64,000 nucleotides of DNA from Rhizophlyctis rosea (taxonomy: Eukaryota > Chytridiomycota > Chytridiomycetes > Rhizophlyctidales > Rhizophlyctidaceae): positions 1 through 64,000 of the forward strand of contig JADGJC010000189.1 in NCBI GenBank assembly GCA_027596075.1, in the 5' to 3' direction. Both the position numbers and the translations under genes were made by a program. Shown in pieces: positions 1-12,800 of the stretch (positions within the stretch are counted from its first letter, which is position 1; each line of letters opens with the position of its first letter). The notes under the pieces are model-generated. The model did no database searches. It was not told the DNA's origin and was given only the letters and a program-made list of their open reading frames with translations.

Positions 1-830
1 GAATCGTTGTCTCCCAATTCGCACAGTTTCGTCACGTTGGCCGAGACTGCGTTCCACAAGTACACGCAACTCCCCAGTCCGACACCGAGAATGTTCTTGC
101 TTGACCAATCGACGAGATTGAGGTAGAAATCATCCTATACATAATGAGTCAGATAAAGACCTTCGTCGGAGAAATGGATGCAATACGTACCACCAGATCT
201 GGCGCATCCAGTACTTTGTAAGGGGTTTTCGGCATAGACCAACCCTTCGCGCGTCCGACTTTGGAGGTGTCGTGCTGATAGCGGCCAAACCCATTTGGTG
301 TCGGGGATGGCGATGTTGGTCCGGAGTAGTCGAGGGTGGTGGTCTTCCTTCTTTGAGGGGAGGAGCCTTCGAAGACAGGTGTTTCTGATCCCCCAATTGC
401 GGCTGCGAGGTTTCTGTCATGGCCTGGTTCAAGTGACCTTTCCCCGTGTCCGGTGCCATCCATCACATCCATGAATTTGTGGGTAATGGGAGTCAACCTG
501 GAAGCGGTGTTATTGAGAACAATTTTGCATTCCTAAGTTACAATATCGCCCTTACCTGCATGGCGTGCCATTCATGAACGGTTGCCTCTCATGTCTCTCA
601 TGTTCGGGGGTTCTGATTTGTTCGTGATTCCTCTTCTTGGAAGTTTGCACGTTTCCAGGGGTGGTTGGTGTGGGAGGTAAGCTGTTACCCATGATGAATG
701 GGGACGCAAGGTCGACGGTTGGACGACTGGTGCGATATGGCGACTGGATGGGCGTTCTGTTTTCGACAGTACTGCGCGAGGTCTGCGGGGTGCTGGGAGT
801 TCCCCCTCCACTTGGCGTGCTTGCCGACAT
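1..830 (-). CDS. Cdh1/fizzy-related APC/C co-activator, 5' part (runs off the left edge)
   Basis: WD40 co-activator that recruits substrates to the anaphase-promoting complex. Three exons are visible: 830-556, 497-191 and 134-1, joined by 58- and 56-nt introns with clean GT-AG ends. The third exon encodes DDFYLNLVDWSS and then GVGLGSCVYLWNA, the first propeller blade. The combination PYKVLDAPDL, FYLNLVDWSS and VGLG.CVYLW is the Cdh1/Fzr pattern; Cdc20 usually has YYLNL and VAL. The N-terminal 90 residues are Ser/Thr/Pro-rich with many SP/TP sites, as expected for CDK-regulated Cdh1. The C-box (DR-F/Y-IP) is not recognisable in the visible part, so an upstream exon or another start is possible. 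The rest of the propeller lies outside the window. Family call is confident; the start is not. Confidence 0.85.
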
Positions 831-1623
831 TGCGTCGGGAATGTCGCGAACACGGAACTTTGGGACTGCTGGGTCGGTTGACAGGACTGGTGTGCGTGTG
901 TGTGCTCACAGGATAGGTGCTACTTGTATGCTCTGGGAGTGGAGTGTTGCTCCCTTTATGCCACGATAAGTGTGACGGGAATGAGAATAAGCCTGGTAGC
1001 AGACGTGACGCAGGCTGCTCGTTGACCAAAAAGCTACTAATGAGAAAGAGGGGAATATGACACTTCCCGCGCAGTTATCCAAAGATATGTGAGTGTGTGC
1101 GCGTGAAAGAGGCCCTGATGACACTGGCTGACTAGCAAAGTGTCTCCGATCAGTGCACTGCGGGTGCGGTGCATGGGCCTTTTTGATTCATGAAATGAGG
1201 AGTTTGCAGTCCGGATGTCAAATTGGGACGCGTCATCACGTGGCGGATTGACACGGTGACATATCATGACTCACTGCAAACCTGGTCTCATGAGTCTGTT
1301 GTGCCGTCTTGGTGCTGGACAGTTAATGACTGTGCCGCTGGTGGCGGTTGACATCCGACATGGTCGGACGTGGAGTGCTGCGGTTTGCAGGCTTCGCACC
1401 TTTGCTTGAAAAGTTCCCACACATCCCTTGTCCACTTTTGCTCATCAACTAACTTTCTTCTCTAGATCAGTGATAGTGGATTCCTTTTCATTCAAGGGGC
1501 AACGTGCTTCTGACTTCTTTCCTCAGTACGGAGAAAGCAAAACGCAACTCATCGTGTTCACCGTGCTCCTTTTTGTTATTGCCATACACTTCACTGCCCG
1601 CAAGCTCATCTTTCTCACACAAA
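831..1623. other. Intergenic region between divergent Cdh1 and TOP2
   Basis: Divergent promoter region for the Cdh1-like gene (minus) and TOP2 (plus). The reading frames here are short and lack family signatures. A pyrimidine-rich stretch (about 1430-1620) precedes the TOP2 start. An upstream Cdh1 exon could lie near 840-1030, but none could be proven. Confidence 0.5.
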
Positions 1624-4600
1624 ATGTACGACGACGATTTTTCAGCGAGCGCTTCGGATGATGACTGGGCAGCACCGGTAGCAAAAGTATGTTGCCCCGT
1701 TTGATCATCTTTTCCCTACATCTCCTCATCTTTCTGTCAGCAGAAAGCACCCGCCAAGAAAACAGCTCCCAAGCCCACAACCACCACTTCCACAAAAACC
1801 AAAGCAACAGGTGTTTCCAAGAAAGGTCCATCATCACGAAACACTGCACCTACGGGGATGGACATTGACGATATGCCAGTGCCCAAACTATCCAAATCAT
1901 CTTCCGCTGCGACTGACATTGAAGGCAAAACCATTGAAGAGGTTGGTGCCAGTTGCCTTCGTCAAGCCTTCGCATACCCAAAAGGAGTTGACCGTCGCCG
2001 TTACAGATCTATCAGAAGAAGACACAACTGGAACATATCCTTCTGCGGCCTGACACCTACATCGGCTCCACGGAGAAACAGGCGGTCAACATGTGGGTTT
2101 ACGAAAATGATGCCATGGTGCACCGATCCATCACGTACGTACCTGGACTGTATAAAATATTCGATGAAATCATTGTTAACGGTAAGCTGATGCAATTTTG
2201 CCGAATTGCTCCATTCTCGTCTCATTGATCCTTTCCGGTTCCTAGCTGCTGACAACAAGGTGCCCCTAACCTGGTGCCCACACATGTATGGCGCAATAAC
2301 TAATTTTGTCATTTCAGGTTCGAGACCCCACAATGGATACCATCAAAGTGACAATCGACAAAGAAAACAATGTGATCTCTGTTTGGAATAACGGAAGAGG
2401 TATCCCGGTCGAAATTCATGCGAAGGAACAAGTCTATATTCCAGAGCTTATTTTCGGCCACCTCCTGACGTCATCTAACTACGACGACGACCAAAAAAAG
2501 ATCACGGGCGGAAGGAACGGCTACGGCGCCAAGCTGTGCAACATCTTCAGTACGGAATTCATCGTCGAAACTGCCGATTCTGGAACTGGCAGGAAATTCA
2601 AACAGGTGAGCAAATGTTTGTTGTCTTGCGCTGAACGATCATTTCTGATCACTCAAACAGGTTTTCTACAAAAATATGTCTGAGAAATCCAAACACCAAA
2701 TCACCAACAACCCAAAAGGCGAAGATTTCACCAAAATCACGTTCAAACCAGACTTGGCGAAATTCGGTATGTCGAATATTGACGACGACTTCGAAGCCCT
2801 CGTGAAGAAGCGGGTCTACGATTTGGCCGGTTGTGTTCGTGGGATAAAAGTGTTCCTCAATGGCGACCGTTTGAAACTCAAAGACTTCAAGGAGTACGTG
2901 GACCTTTACCTCAAAAACACCACGCATGGTCTGGCGAAGCTGCCGATGGTGTACGAGACACCAAGCGCGCGGTGGGAAGTGGCCTTTACCCTCAGCGATG
3001 GACAATTTCAACAAGTCAGTTTCGTCAACTCGATCTGTACCATGAAAGGCGGCACGCACGTGAACCATGTCACCGACCAAATCGTCACCCAACTTTGCGA
3101 GGCGGTCAAGAAGAAGGATAAGAAGTCCGCTACGCTGAAACCCTTTCAAGTGAAGAACCATATTTGGGTCTTCGTCAATTGTCATATTGAAAACCCCACG
3201 TTTGATTCGCAAACCAAGGAGAACATGACCCTGCGAATCAGCAGTTTCGGTTCCAAGTGTGAGCTCACGGAGGACTTCTTTAAGAAAGGTAACTGAATAC
3301 ATTTCACAATCCTACTGTATTGAGTTCTTAACTCTCTTTCATGCACCAGTTCTGAAATCGGGGGTCATGGACAACGTCTTGGCATACGCAAAGTTCCAAG
3401 AGGACAAATTACTCAAGAAAACCGACGGCAGCAAAAGACAAAGAATCACGGGCAATCCTAAGCTAGCGGATGCCAACAACGCCGGTACTCGAAACGGAAA
3501 ACATTGCACGCTGATCTTGACGGAAGGAGACTCCGCCAGGAGCATGGCCATCACTGGAATGGGTGTCGTCGGACGCGACAATTACGGAGTGTTCCCGCTG
3601 CGCGGAAAGCTACTCAATGTGCGGGAAGCATCGCATGCCCAAATCACCGCGAACGCCGAAATCAATGCCATCAAGCAAATCATGGGTTTGCAGCACGGCA
3701 AGGTGTACGAGAACGCGGACAGCTTGCGCTACGGTCATTTGATGATCATGACGGACCAGGTAAGACTGAAATGATGGATATGGGTTGTACGGCTGTAACT
3801 AATTCTGGTATAGGATCACGATGGTTCGCATATTAAGGGACTTCTCATCAACTTCCTGGACCATTTTTGGCCAAGTCTTTTGAAAATTCCTGGCTTCTTA
3901 CTCGAGTTCGTGACGCCGATTGTGAAGGTACGCCGTGGAATGAGGTGAATGCTTGAGATGCGAGCTCAGCAAATATTCCGATGCAAAGGCAACCAAGGGA
4001 ACTGGTAACGCAAGCGTTGAGAAGGCTTTCTTTACGATTCCTGAGTACAAGAGCTGGAAGGAGGCGCATAACGATGGTAAAGGTTGGAATATCAAATACT
4101 ACAAGGTAAATTTTGTAACTGCAGCGCGAAGTCCTCGCAAAAATCAAATTTAACATGCTACCGTTCAGGGTCTCGGGACAAGTTCCGACCGTGAGACACA
4201 AGAATATTTCTCGGACCTTCCAAAACACCGAAAGCAATTCGGTACTGTGAGCGAGCAAGATCGTGCACTTCTTGACATGGCTTTCAGCAAGAAGAAGGCG
4301 GATGATCGTAAGGAGTGGCTACGAACTTATCAGGTTAGGCCGCTATATTGTCTCAATAAGGAATGCCCACTAACGTTAACCTCACTCTCAGCCTGGCACA
4401 TACATGGATCATTCTCAAGACATCATCTCCCTGAACGATTTCGTCAACCGCGAGTTGATCTTGTTCTCAATGGCTGACAATGCCCGCTCCATCCCTTGCG
4501 TGGTAGATGGGTTGAAACCTGGGCAACGTAAGATTCTCTTCTGCTGTTTCAAGAGGAATCTCAAAAGCGAAATCAAGGTACGGCTAGCGACGAGATGAGA

Positions 4601-7465
4601 ATTGAGCTAAATACTGAAAACTTGAATGTCAAGGTTGCACAACTTGCTGGTTACGTATCCGAGCATTCGGCCTATCACCACGGCGAACAAAGTCTGAGTT
4701 CGACCATTGTGGGGATGGCGCAGAACTTTGTGGGGAGCAACAACATCAATCTGTTGATGCCGAATGGTGCATTCGGTACACGGTTGCAGGTATGCAACTT
4801 GTCCTCAGTCATCCAAATCCAGCTCTTGCTGATTGCTGAATGCTTGGAATCATTAGGGCGGAAAAGATGCGTCCAGCCCCCGTTACATCTTCACTCAGCT
4901 ATCTCCGCTGACTCGGTCGCTTTTCCCGGCTCAAGACCATGCGCTCCTGACATACTTGAACGATGATGGATTGAGTGTTGAGCCCGAATGGTAATGGAAA
5001 CGAGAGACGGTTTTTGAAGGATGACTCATACTGATGGATCACAATAGGTACATTCCAATCATCCCCATGCTGCTCGTCAACGGTGGTGATGGTATTGGCA
5101 CGGGCTGGTCTTCAAGCATTCCTTGCTACAAGTAAGTGCAGAGGATATTGCCCGAACGAGACATGCAGTGCTGACGTTGGTTCTATAATAGCCCTAGAGA
5201 CCTGGTGGAAAACATTCACCGGATGATGGATGGACAAAAACCCTGGCCGATTCACCCATGGTACAGCGGTTTCAAGGTATGTGCATAAGAATTGTATCGA
5301 GGACTTCGTTAGCCACTCACCTTTTTGCAACAGGGTACCATTGAAGCAATGGGCGTAGATAAGTACAAAATCTCCGGAATCATCAACAAGACCGATGCCA
5401 CCACTGTTGAAATCACGGAATTGCCCATCCATACGTGGACCCAAAGCTACAAGGAGGAACTTGAGAAATGGCTGCAAACCGACAAGCAGGCTGGATGGAT
5501 CAAGGTGCGCGTGTATTCGCCATGTGATATGACTCTGATGAGGATACTGACAAATCTTTCTCCAGGACTACAAAGAATACCACACTGACAAGTCTGTTCA
5601 TTTCGTGATCACGCTGACGGAGGAGAACATGGAAGCTGCGGAGAAGGAGGGGCTTGAAAAGAAGTTCAAGCTTACCACAACGATGTCCACGACCAACTTG
5701 GTGTGCTTTGACAAGGAGGGCCGGCTTCGTAAATATGACAATGTTCTGGACATTTTGAAGGATTGGTATGCTTTGAGGAGGAATTACTATCAGAAGCGCA
5801 AGGTGCAGTCAACTCCCCATTTCGTATTCTTATATCACATTGCTGACACCCACACTCAAGGATCATCTGTTGGAAACCCTCAACAACGAGCTCATCAAGT
5901 GCGACAACAAAGTGCGGTTCGTCACCGAGATCATCAAGGGAGAGCTGGTTGTGCAGAACAAGAAGCGGGCGGCTTTGTTGCAGGAGCTCAGGGCGCGGAA
6001 GTATGATCCGTTCTTCAAGAACAAGGTGGAGCAGGATGAGGGCGATGAGGGGGAAGAGGACAGCGAGGATGAGCGGGCTGGCGGTAATGGGTACGATTAC
6101 TTGCTCAGCATGCCGATTTGGAACTTGACTATGGAGAAGGTAAAGTTATTTTGTCTTCTTTCAACGTAATTCGAGCTAATCACGGTTTTTGGACATCAAG
6201 GTGGAAAAATTGAAAAAAGAACAAGAACAACGACGGCAGGAGGTCGAGGTGTTGTCCCGCCGAACCATCAATGACCTTTGGAGGGCGGACCTCGACACGT
6301 TGTTGGCCCAATGGGATGTAAGTAAGAAGTGAGCAATGGTGTTGCTGGATGGGTCTGACTCAACACCTTTGCAGGCGACGGAAGAGCAGCGCGAGCAAGA
6401 TGTCGCTGATTTGGCGGCGGGTGCATTGAAGAAGGCGGGCTTGAAGACCAAGCGTCCTCCTGTGAAGGCCAAAAGTATCAAGGGGGAGGCATTTGACTTC
6501 GATGATCAGATTTCGAATGATGATGATGACGATTTCATGCCAGGTATGTGTTCGATGTAAATGTCATAGTGAGCATGCTCTGAACATGATTTTCAGCTGC
6601 GAAACCCGCCAAGCCAAAAGCCACAAGAAAACCAGCCGTGAAGAAGGAACCGGTGGTGAAGAAGGAGCCGGACATGCCTACAATCTCGACATATGAAACA
6701 GTGGTAAGTTGCGGCAGTCACACACAGGCAAATCTCTTTCTTATGCTAACATACGCTCTTCAGACTGTGGGTCGATCGGCATCACGTACCAACGGACAGG
6801 CCACCATCGAGCAATTGACGGAAACACTGAGCGATATCCAAATCAGCACTGTACCCGATGGAGCCAAAAAGCGTGCGCCGGCCAAAAGGGCGCCGCTGAA
6901 ATCCAAGCCGAGCCAGGCGACGTTGAAACCAACGCCATCCGTCGACAGCATGGAAGTGGACGAGAACGAATTCAGTTACGTCCCACCCGCAAAACCCCCT
7001 GTCGCAGAAAAGACAAAACCCGCCCCGAAACCCCGCGCGCCACGCAAGCAGACCAAGAACGTGGTGGTGTCGGATGACGACGTGGACGACGAGTTCGACA
7101 TCGACGCGCTGGCGACCACAGCGCCGCCTCCCCTGACCTTTGACGAGACTCTCAATCTCCCTGCCAAGAAGGCTCCTGCAAACCCGCGGGCGAAGGCGAC
7201 CAAGGCTGCTGATGCTGAAAATGCACCGCCGGCGGTGGTCAAACCTCGGCAGCCGAAGAAGGCGGCGAAGAAGGTGGTGGTTTCGGATCCGGAGGAGGAG
7301 GAGGAAGCGGTGGCGCCTGCTGCTGTGGTGGAGCAGCGGGGGACAAGGGGTGGTGCTAGGGGTGGTAGGAAGCCGGTCAAGTACTTTGACAGCGACGAGG
7401 ATGACGCGGTGAATGATGACGATGATGGGGAGTTCAGGGGTGGTGCTAGTGACTCGGATTTTTAG
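1624..7465 (+). CDS. TOP2: DNA topoisomerase II
   Basis: ATP-dependent type IIA topoisomerase that passes one duplex through another for decatenation and chromosome segregation; nuclear. Twenty-two exons give 4626 nt (1541 aa): 1624-1686, 1741-1941, 2007-2181, 2246-2259, 2318-2605, 2661-3288, 3350-3759, 3814-3927, 3965-4105, 4169-4333, 4392-4577, 4634-4789, 4857-4990, 5048-5131, 5192-5276, 5334-5504, 5566-5802, 5861-6139, 6201-6317, 6375-6543, 6597-6703, 6764-7465. The GHKL ATPase shows [14 protein letters not shown]. The TOPRIM domain has EGDSA and [11 protein letters not shown]. The catalytic tyrosine lies in [11 protein letters not shown], about residue 857. An acidic, Lys-rich, repetitive tail of about 300 residues follows, usual for the family. 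Oddities are a 14-nt exon 4, a 37-nt intron after exon 8 and a GTTGGT donor after exon 2. It is convergent with the cyclin gene, with only 163 nt between stops. Confidence 0.97.
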
Positions 7466-7628
7466 TTGCGCTTTTATCCAGCTGAATCCCGGGAACCAAA
7501 ATCGGATCGTATATCTTTACAATATTTGTACATGTGCTGTTGTATATATTGACGAGCTGAACTTGCTTTTTACGTGCTGCTGTCTATCTTATGTCCGTGT
7601 TCTTACGTGTATCGAGCAAAGTTCATGA

Positions 7629-9280
7629 CTAACTGTACATTTGACTACATAGTCCTTGCCTATTCCAAAACTCATGAAGGTCCTGACCGCAACTATTTAT
7701 AGGTACTTGCAACCCAGACGTCCATTCCGCGCAACACACGCCGTGCTCCACTCCGCGCAACTTGATGCCATGCTTTTGTGGTGCGTCCAACCGCGGGTAT
7801 GTGCCATCCGCGCTAACAGTCATCGCCGATGGCTGTATTGTACGCAGATTCGGAATGACCAAATTATGTCTTTGATGTATAGCCGCCGCAATCACAGCCG
7901 ATGCAACTGCAACCGCTGCAATGTACTGCGCAAAGGTCTTCATCAATGTCTTCAACAACAGGATAATAGCCTTATACGGTCGTAGCGTCCTATTGAGGGT
8001 GTGGAGGTACTTTGGGTCTAGTTTGAAAGAGAGACGGAGCAAATCTGCGTAGGATAGGGAAGACCATCGGTACATTTGTCGCAGGCAGAGCATGACATCG
8101 AGGTAGGAGAGGAATTGGAGGTAGTCGGTGTTTGAGAAGAAGAGGTTGTAGTTTTGGGAGTGGAGGAAAGTGCGTTCGAGGTGGTTGATTTGGGTGAGGG
8201 TGTAGTGGTTGTTTGTGAAGAGGACCCAGTCTTGGTTTGAGTATGTTGCGTCGTATCTGTATGTGAGTTGGGAATGGCAGGTTCAAAGAGGATGATTGTC
8301 AATGAGGGAATGTAAACAAATAGTCCGGTCACAACTTACAAATACTTGTCCGCGCAAATGACAGCCACCAAAAAGAGTGATATTGACGGGTTATGTGAGT
8401 GATGCTTTTGCGATGGTTTGGATTTTGGCGAGGGTGGTGAGTGGTTTGATGGGGATGTCATTTCTACCAATGGTATTAACTTTCCGGTCGCTTTTAGGCG
8501 GTAGATGAGGAATACGGCGAACAGGAATGTGGTACAGCTGAGCTGCGTGCGGCGAATGATGCGATTGATGAAGAAGAATGTTTCTTTGTCTTGTTGTGCT
8601 ACGCTATTGGTTTCAATGTCTCGTAACTCGGAGGTGTTGGGGGAAACTTTGGTGGGAGAGAGGAAGTCTCGTCCGGTTATGAGTGAGGTGATAAGGTTTG
8701 CTGAAAGGCCTGGAAGTCATATGCATTAGCTTCTGGAGGTCGAACTACAGGCTTTCTTCAGGTTGTGGCAGTGACTACCTATGAGGTTGACAGGTATCTT
8801 GGTAACGTCCGGAACGTCCGCACTCTCCCGCAACTGCTGGACAAAGTTGCGGTATTCTGCCAGTGGGTCTAGGGAATGAAAGTCAGCATTCAAAAGTCAT
8901 TGTGGTGAGTGAAAGCGGGTGCTCAGTATGTACCGGATAGCTGGAATTGAGGAAAAGACTTATTAGCGTTGGCGTCGGAAAACGTTGGCCAAAAAGTTGT
9001 AAACTCACTTCTTTCCCCCTGCTCCAGAAAGCTCGGTCTTTATCTCTCTGGCTTTGCTCCCGTCGTTGAGCGCGCTTATGACGTTTGCCCATAGTTTGAA
9101 GTGTTCCGTAGTTTCCAGCTGACGTCCGTTGAACGTGTTGAGGTCAGACTCAACTCCGCGGAGACCTGTTGAGTGACTGAGTTGTGCAGAAAAAGCCTGG
9201 GGTGAATGGGGAGGGGAAGGTCCGAGGAAAACAGGTCTTCGTCTGGTCTTCGGCTCTTTGTCGAGTCTTCGAGTTCGCAA
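7629..9280 (-). CDS. PCL/Pho80-type cyclin-like protein (5' exons uncertain)
   Basis: Probable Pho85-type cyclin that would bind a CDK partner. Confident exons are 8868-8779, about 8705-8340 and 8256-7629, linked by GT-AG introns. They encode CTTFLFAVFLIYRLK, then FLVAVICADKYLYDATYSN, a QDW, and HLERTFLHSQNYNLFFS, which is the helix 1, 3 and 4-5 pattern of PCL cyclins. A low-complexity Ser/Pro insertion separates the first two blocks. The final ~130 residues include a hydrophobic Ala/Val-rich segment. An exon ending at 9005 (reading ETTEHFKLWANVIS) looks coding and probably belongs here. Joining it to 8868 in phase fails with the obvious 7-nt intermediate exon at about 8942-8948, so the N-terminus is unresolved. 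Family call is based on motif pattern only. Confidence 0.6.
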
Positions 9281-9846
9281 TCACGTGCCATCGATACAAT
9301 TCCAAATTTGGAATTTTCCACACGCGGGTCTCGGGGTCCTTATCTCCACTCCCCCAGAATCCACATGTAATCATATACGTAAAAGAAATTTTTTTTTGAT
9401 TGAATTACAAGCAATGAGCATTATACAAAGTCCTATCCAGCAGGACCATACAAAAGAAAAAGGAAAAATGAAGGATAAACTAAACCACCGCAGTAAAGAA
9501 AAGAAAGATCAAGCCCGCTACCCTACCAATTCCTACCCGCAATACAGAAAGAAATAGAAACAATACCCCACTCAACCCATCCCCCCGATTACAAGAAATA
9601 GAAAGTAGTAAGCGTGATGGTGCCTACTACCCCCGCAAGCAAACAAAAGAAATAGAATAAATCAAGGCAGGAATGAATACAACACACGCTATCCCGCCCA
9701 GAGAATTAAGCTACCCTACGCAAGAATAAAATGGCCCATGAATAAGAAAGGTTGTATGATAGCTTCCAGCACTGACAGCTATTGGTGTAAGTGGAATAAC
9801 CTTGAAAGAACGTGAACGCTGTCCTGGAGATGCACTGTGGAGGCCC
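9281..9846. other. Intergenic, A-rich
   Basis: Upstream region of the cyclin gene and 3' region of the next minus-strand gene. The stretch 9380-9700 is strongly A-rich on the plus strand with short oligo-A and oligo-T runs. No gene or RNA was recognised. Confidence 0.5.
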
Positions 9847-12800
9847 TTATTGCGCTCCATTCGGGTGATCACCCGTCGCGCCTGCCTCGTTCGTGGCTTC
9901 GGTCGTCTCGTCAACGATGCGTTGGCATTCCATGCTGTCCAAGTCCTATGATGAATAAGATCAGAAACTAGTATATTGACGACCCATGACAACTGCCAAA
10001 AAAAACCCACCTGATAAAACATCTTCCCACCAACCAACAAATACCCCAACGCAACCATCCGCGCCGGGCTCTTGATCTTCGCCGCAAACTCGTGCATCGC
10101 TTCCGGGGTCGAAAGCGCGGGCGTTGGAACGGGTTCAGCGATTGGGACAATCGCGGCGAGGGAGTCGGCGCTGATGGGCGTGGGTTTTGCGAAGCCTTGG
10201 GATGTGCGGATGCGGGAGATGGAGGACAGAATGTTGTGGAGGGTGATTGTTGAGCCGGCTTCGTGGGTGGCGGCGAGGTCGGCGGTCAGTTCGGATGGTG
10301 GGAAGGCCAGATCGGATTCGCTCAGGAGGTGCATGATGTAGGATTGTGGCACGGATCCTGAGTAGAGAGGGAATATGATGAGTTTCAAGTTCGGTGGGAC
10401 TTAGTGCACCTAACAATAAATGATCCAAGATCACTCACCAAGACCACTTTCATCCAAAGCCGCAAACCGCTTCCGCAACTCAAACACCTCAGTTGCAGTA
10501 AACTGAGCAATGACTTCCGCCTCCGCGGGCGTAGAACCTTCCTCTGCTTCCGCCTTTGTGGCGCCCCTCATGATCCTTTGCGCCACTTCAGCGACGAGCT
10601 TGAGGATCTCGGACCGCTCGCCATTGATGGAAAGGAGGTCGGATATGGCATGTACGGTAGAAAGTGCAACGACGGCATTGGATCCGCACTTGGTTGCCCT
10701 AGACTGGCAGCGGAAGGTTGTGGAGGTGTCGGCCGAGGTGTAAGAGGATGGTCCATCTTGTAATGGCAAGTTGTTAGCATTACCTTCGATGAGACAACGC
10801 CATTGCACCAATTGACTTACCCGAAGCAGAAGTAACACCAAGCGCGCTTTCAACAATGCCAAGAACGGAAAGAGGAATGATATTCTGAGGAATCTTGTTC
10901 ATCAAATGCTTCGCATAGCGCGCCACGTCTTCCGGATTCAGGAATTCCGACTTGGCCTCGACCGCGGCTCGGTACGCATCGAATCCACCAGCTTCTTCGA
11001 ACCTCGAAATGACCGCACTTGATTGGGTAGCTCTGAACCATTTGGGGGAGTTTGTCCTCATCTCTGTCGAGCAAAAAGTCAAATGGTCAACATTGCACTC
11101 AATGCCAATGCGGTCTGAGGGTTGTCAACTCACCATACAATGAAAAGTCGTGATCGCGAAGGTAGCTCAGAGCAGCAATCAGTTCCGACTTGACTTGAGG
11201 ATCGATGGGCTGGAGTATCGTGGGGATATCGGCCAGAAGAGAAGTAGCGGCGGGAGGCAAAATCCCAAACAATCTAAAAAGACGCATATGTAATCAGGAT
11301 GCGTAGTGACATGAAGAGACGAACAATGGAGATGAACATACCCAATCATCGATCTGCACACTTTCAGGAACCTGTCGGGTTGCCGACCAGTCGCGAGATG
11401 TAGGTTTGCAGCGAGGTTCGGGTCCGCCCTTTGTAACAGGGATGGAAACCCATCAAGAGGACTGAGCTCGTTGTAAAGGTCCGGAAAACGCATGCGGACG
11501 ATGCAATTGATATGCTCTCGGATATGAAGTGCGTGCAGATGCAGAGGTTCGTTGGCGAAGTACTTGTCGAATCTCGCGAAGAGCTCATGAGCCATGCAGT
11601 AAGCGTACAAAAGCCCCGCCGTGTTTTCACTCTGCAAAATCCATGCCATTAGTGAATTGTCACGATACCAAATCGAGTGACCTGGTAATACCAAATCCAA
11701 GTTGTACGCCAAGATGCCGAGAATCATCCAGAGAGTCTTGAACCAGTAATCCACTGGTTTCGAATGCATGCACGGAGCGCCGGAAGAAAGGATAATGCGT
11801 TCCGCGTCTTGTTGGGCGGAGGCAATCAATCCGCTTGATGTGAAATCCTGAATCAGAAGTGACGGGTCAGGATTGTACCAATACGATGCATCATGATCGC
11901 CCCTTTCACTCACCGAATCCTCCAACAAATCCGCACTCCGAATGCCGCCCGACTCGGCCAAAGCGATCTTCTCCTTATCGTCGTTGGTTCGCACGCAAAG
12001 GAGGAGGACGGAGAGGATCATGAAGGCGACTGGAGAATGATAAAAGCTCTGTCAACAAACATTGCACTTCGAGCCATCGTCAATTCATTCACGCAACCCA
12101 CCCTGTTCAAGGACAGAATCGCTAGCATGCACTGAGCTCGTGCTGGGATCCGCAACGACGGTTTCGGCGGAGGGGACAGAAGGAGATTCGCTCGTGAGGG
12201 ATGCGGAACGGGGGGATTTGCGGCCCCAAGAAGTCATTTTTGCGAATGGCCCGAAGGACGACTTCGGCTTGTCGGTGGTAGATCCGAAGGACCTCAGGGT
12301 GCTCATGCTGCGGCTCACGCCCGAGGAGCTTGTTGATGGGAAGTCGAATGTGAAGGCGTTGGACGGGGTTTTGGCTTTGATGGACCCATCGTCACGCGAC
12401 TCGGAGGTGCAAATACCCATGTTGGATGGGTTTGGTACGGAGTCGAAAGAGAAAGGAGAGGTGGAGGTGGTAGTAGCAGTGGTATTGCTTGAGAGGAAGC
12501 TGAAAAGGTTGTTGTCGGTTGATGGTCGAGAAGGTGCAGCGAACGAAAAGTTGCTGAAATTCTCGAAAGGGTTTGCGAAAGAAGAAGGCCCTGATGCGCT
12601 GGGGTCGGCTGCATTTATACTTTTACCCATTGATGTGAAGAACGCATTGTCGTCCCGTGTTGACGCCCCGACCCGCTGATTGCCGCTGTCAAATGTCGCC
12701 ATGACGTCCGCGGTGGTTGATCGATCACTGGGATCGCCGGCCTCACCCGCGGCATTTGTACGCGATGGACCTGTTTGTGCCCATCCCGGACCTGACGTTC

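Noticed and set aside
2649..3302. 217-codon minus-strand frame
   Set aside because: Exact shadow of TOP2 exon 6.
8940..9005. 7-nt micro-exon (CTATCCG) in the cyclin gene
   Set aside because: It has AG and GT flanks but leaves the next exon out of phase, so it was not accepted.
11632..11668. Alternative 37-nt intron inside the 1042-aa orphan
   Set aside because: Splicing it gives an immediate TGA; the 60-nt GTATTA...GCAG intron keeps frame.
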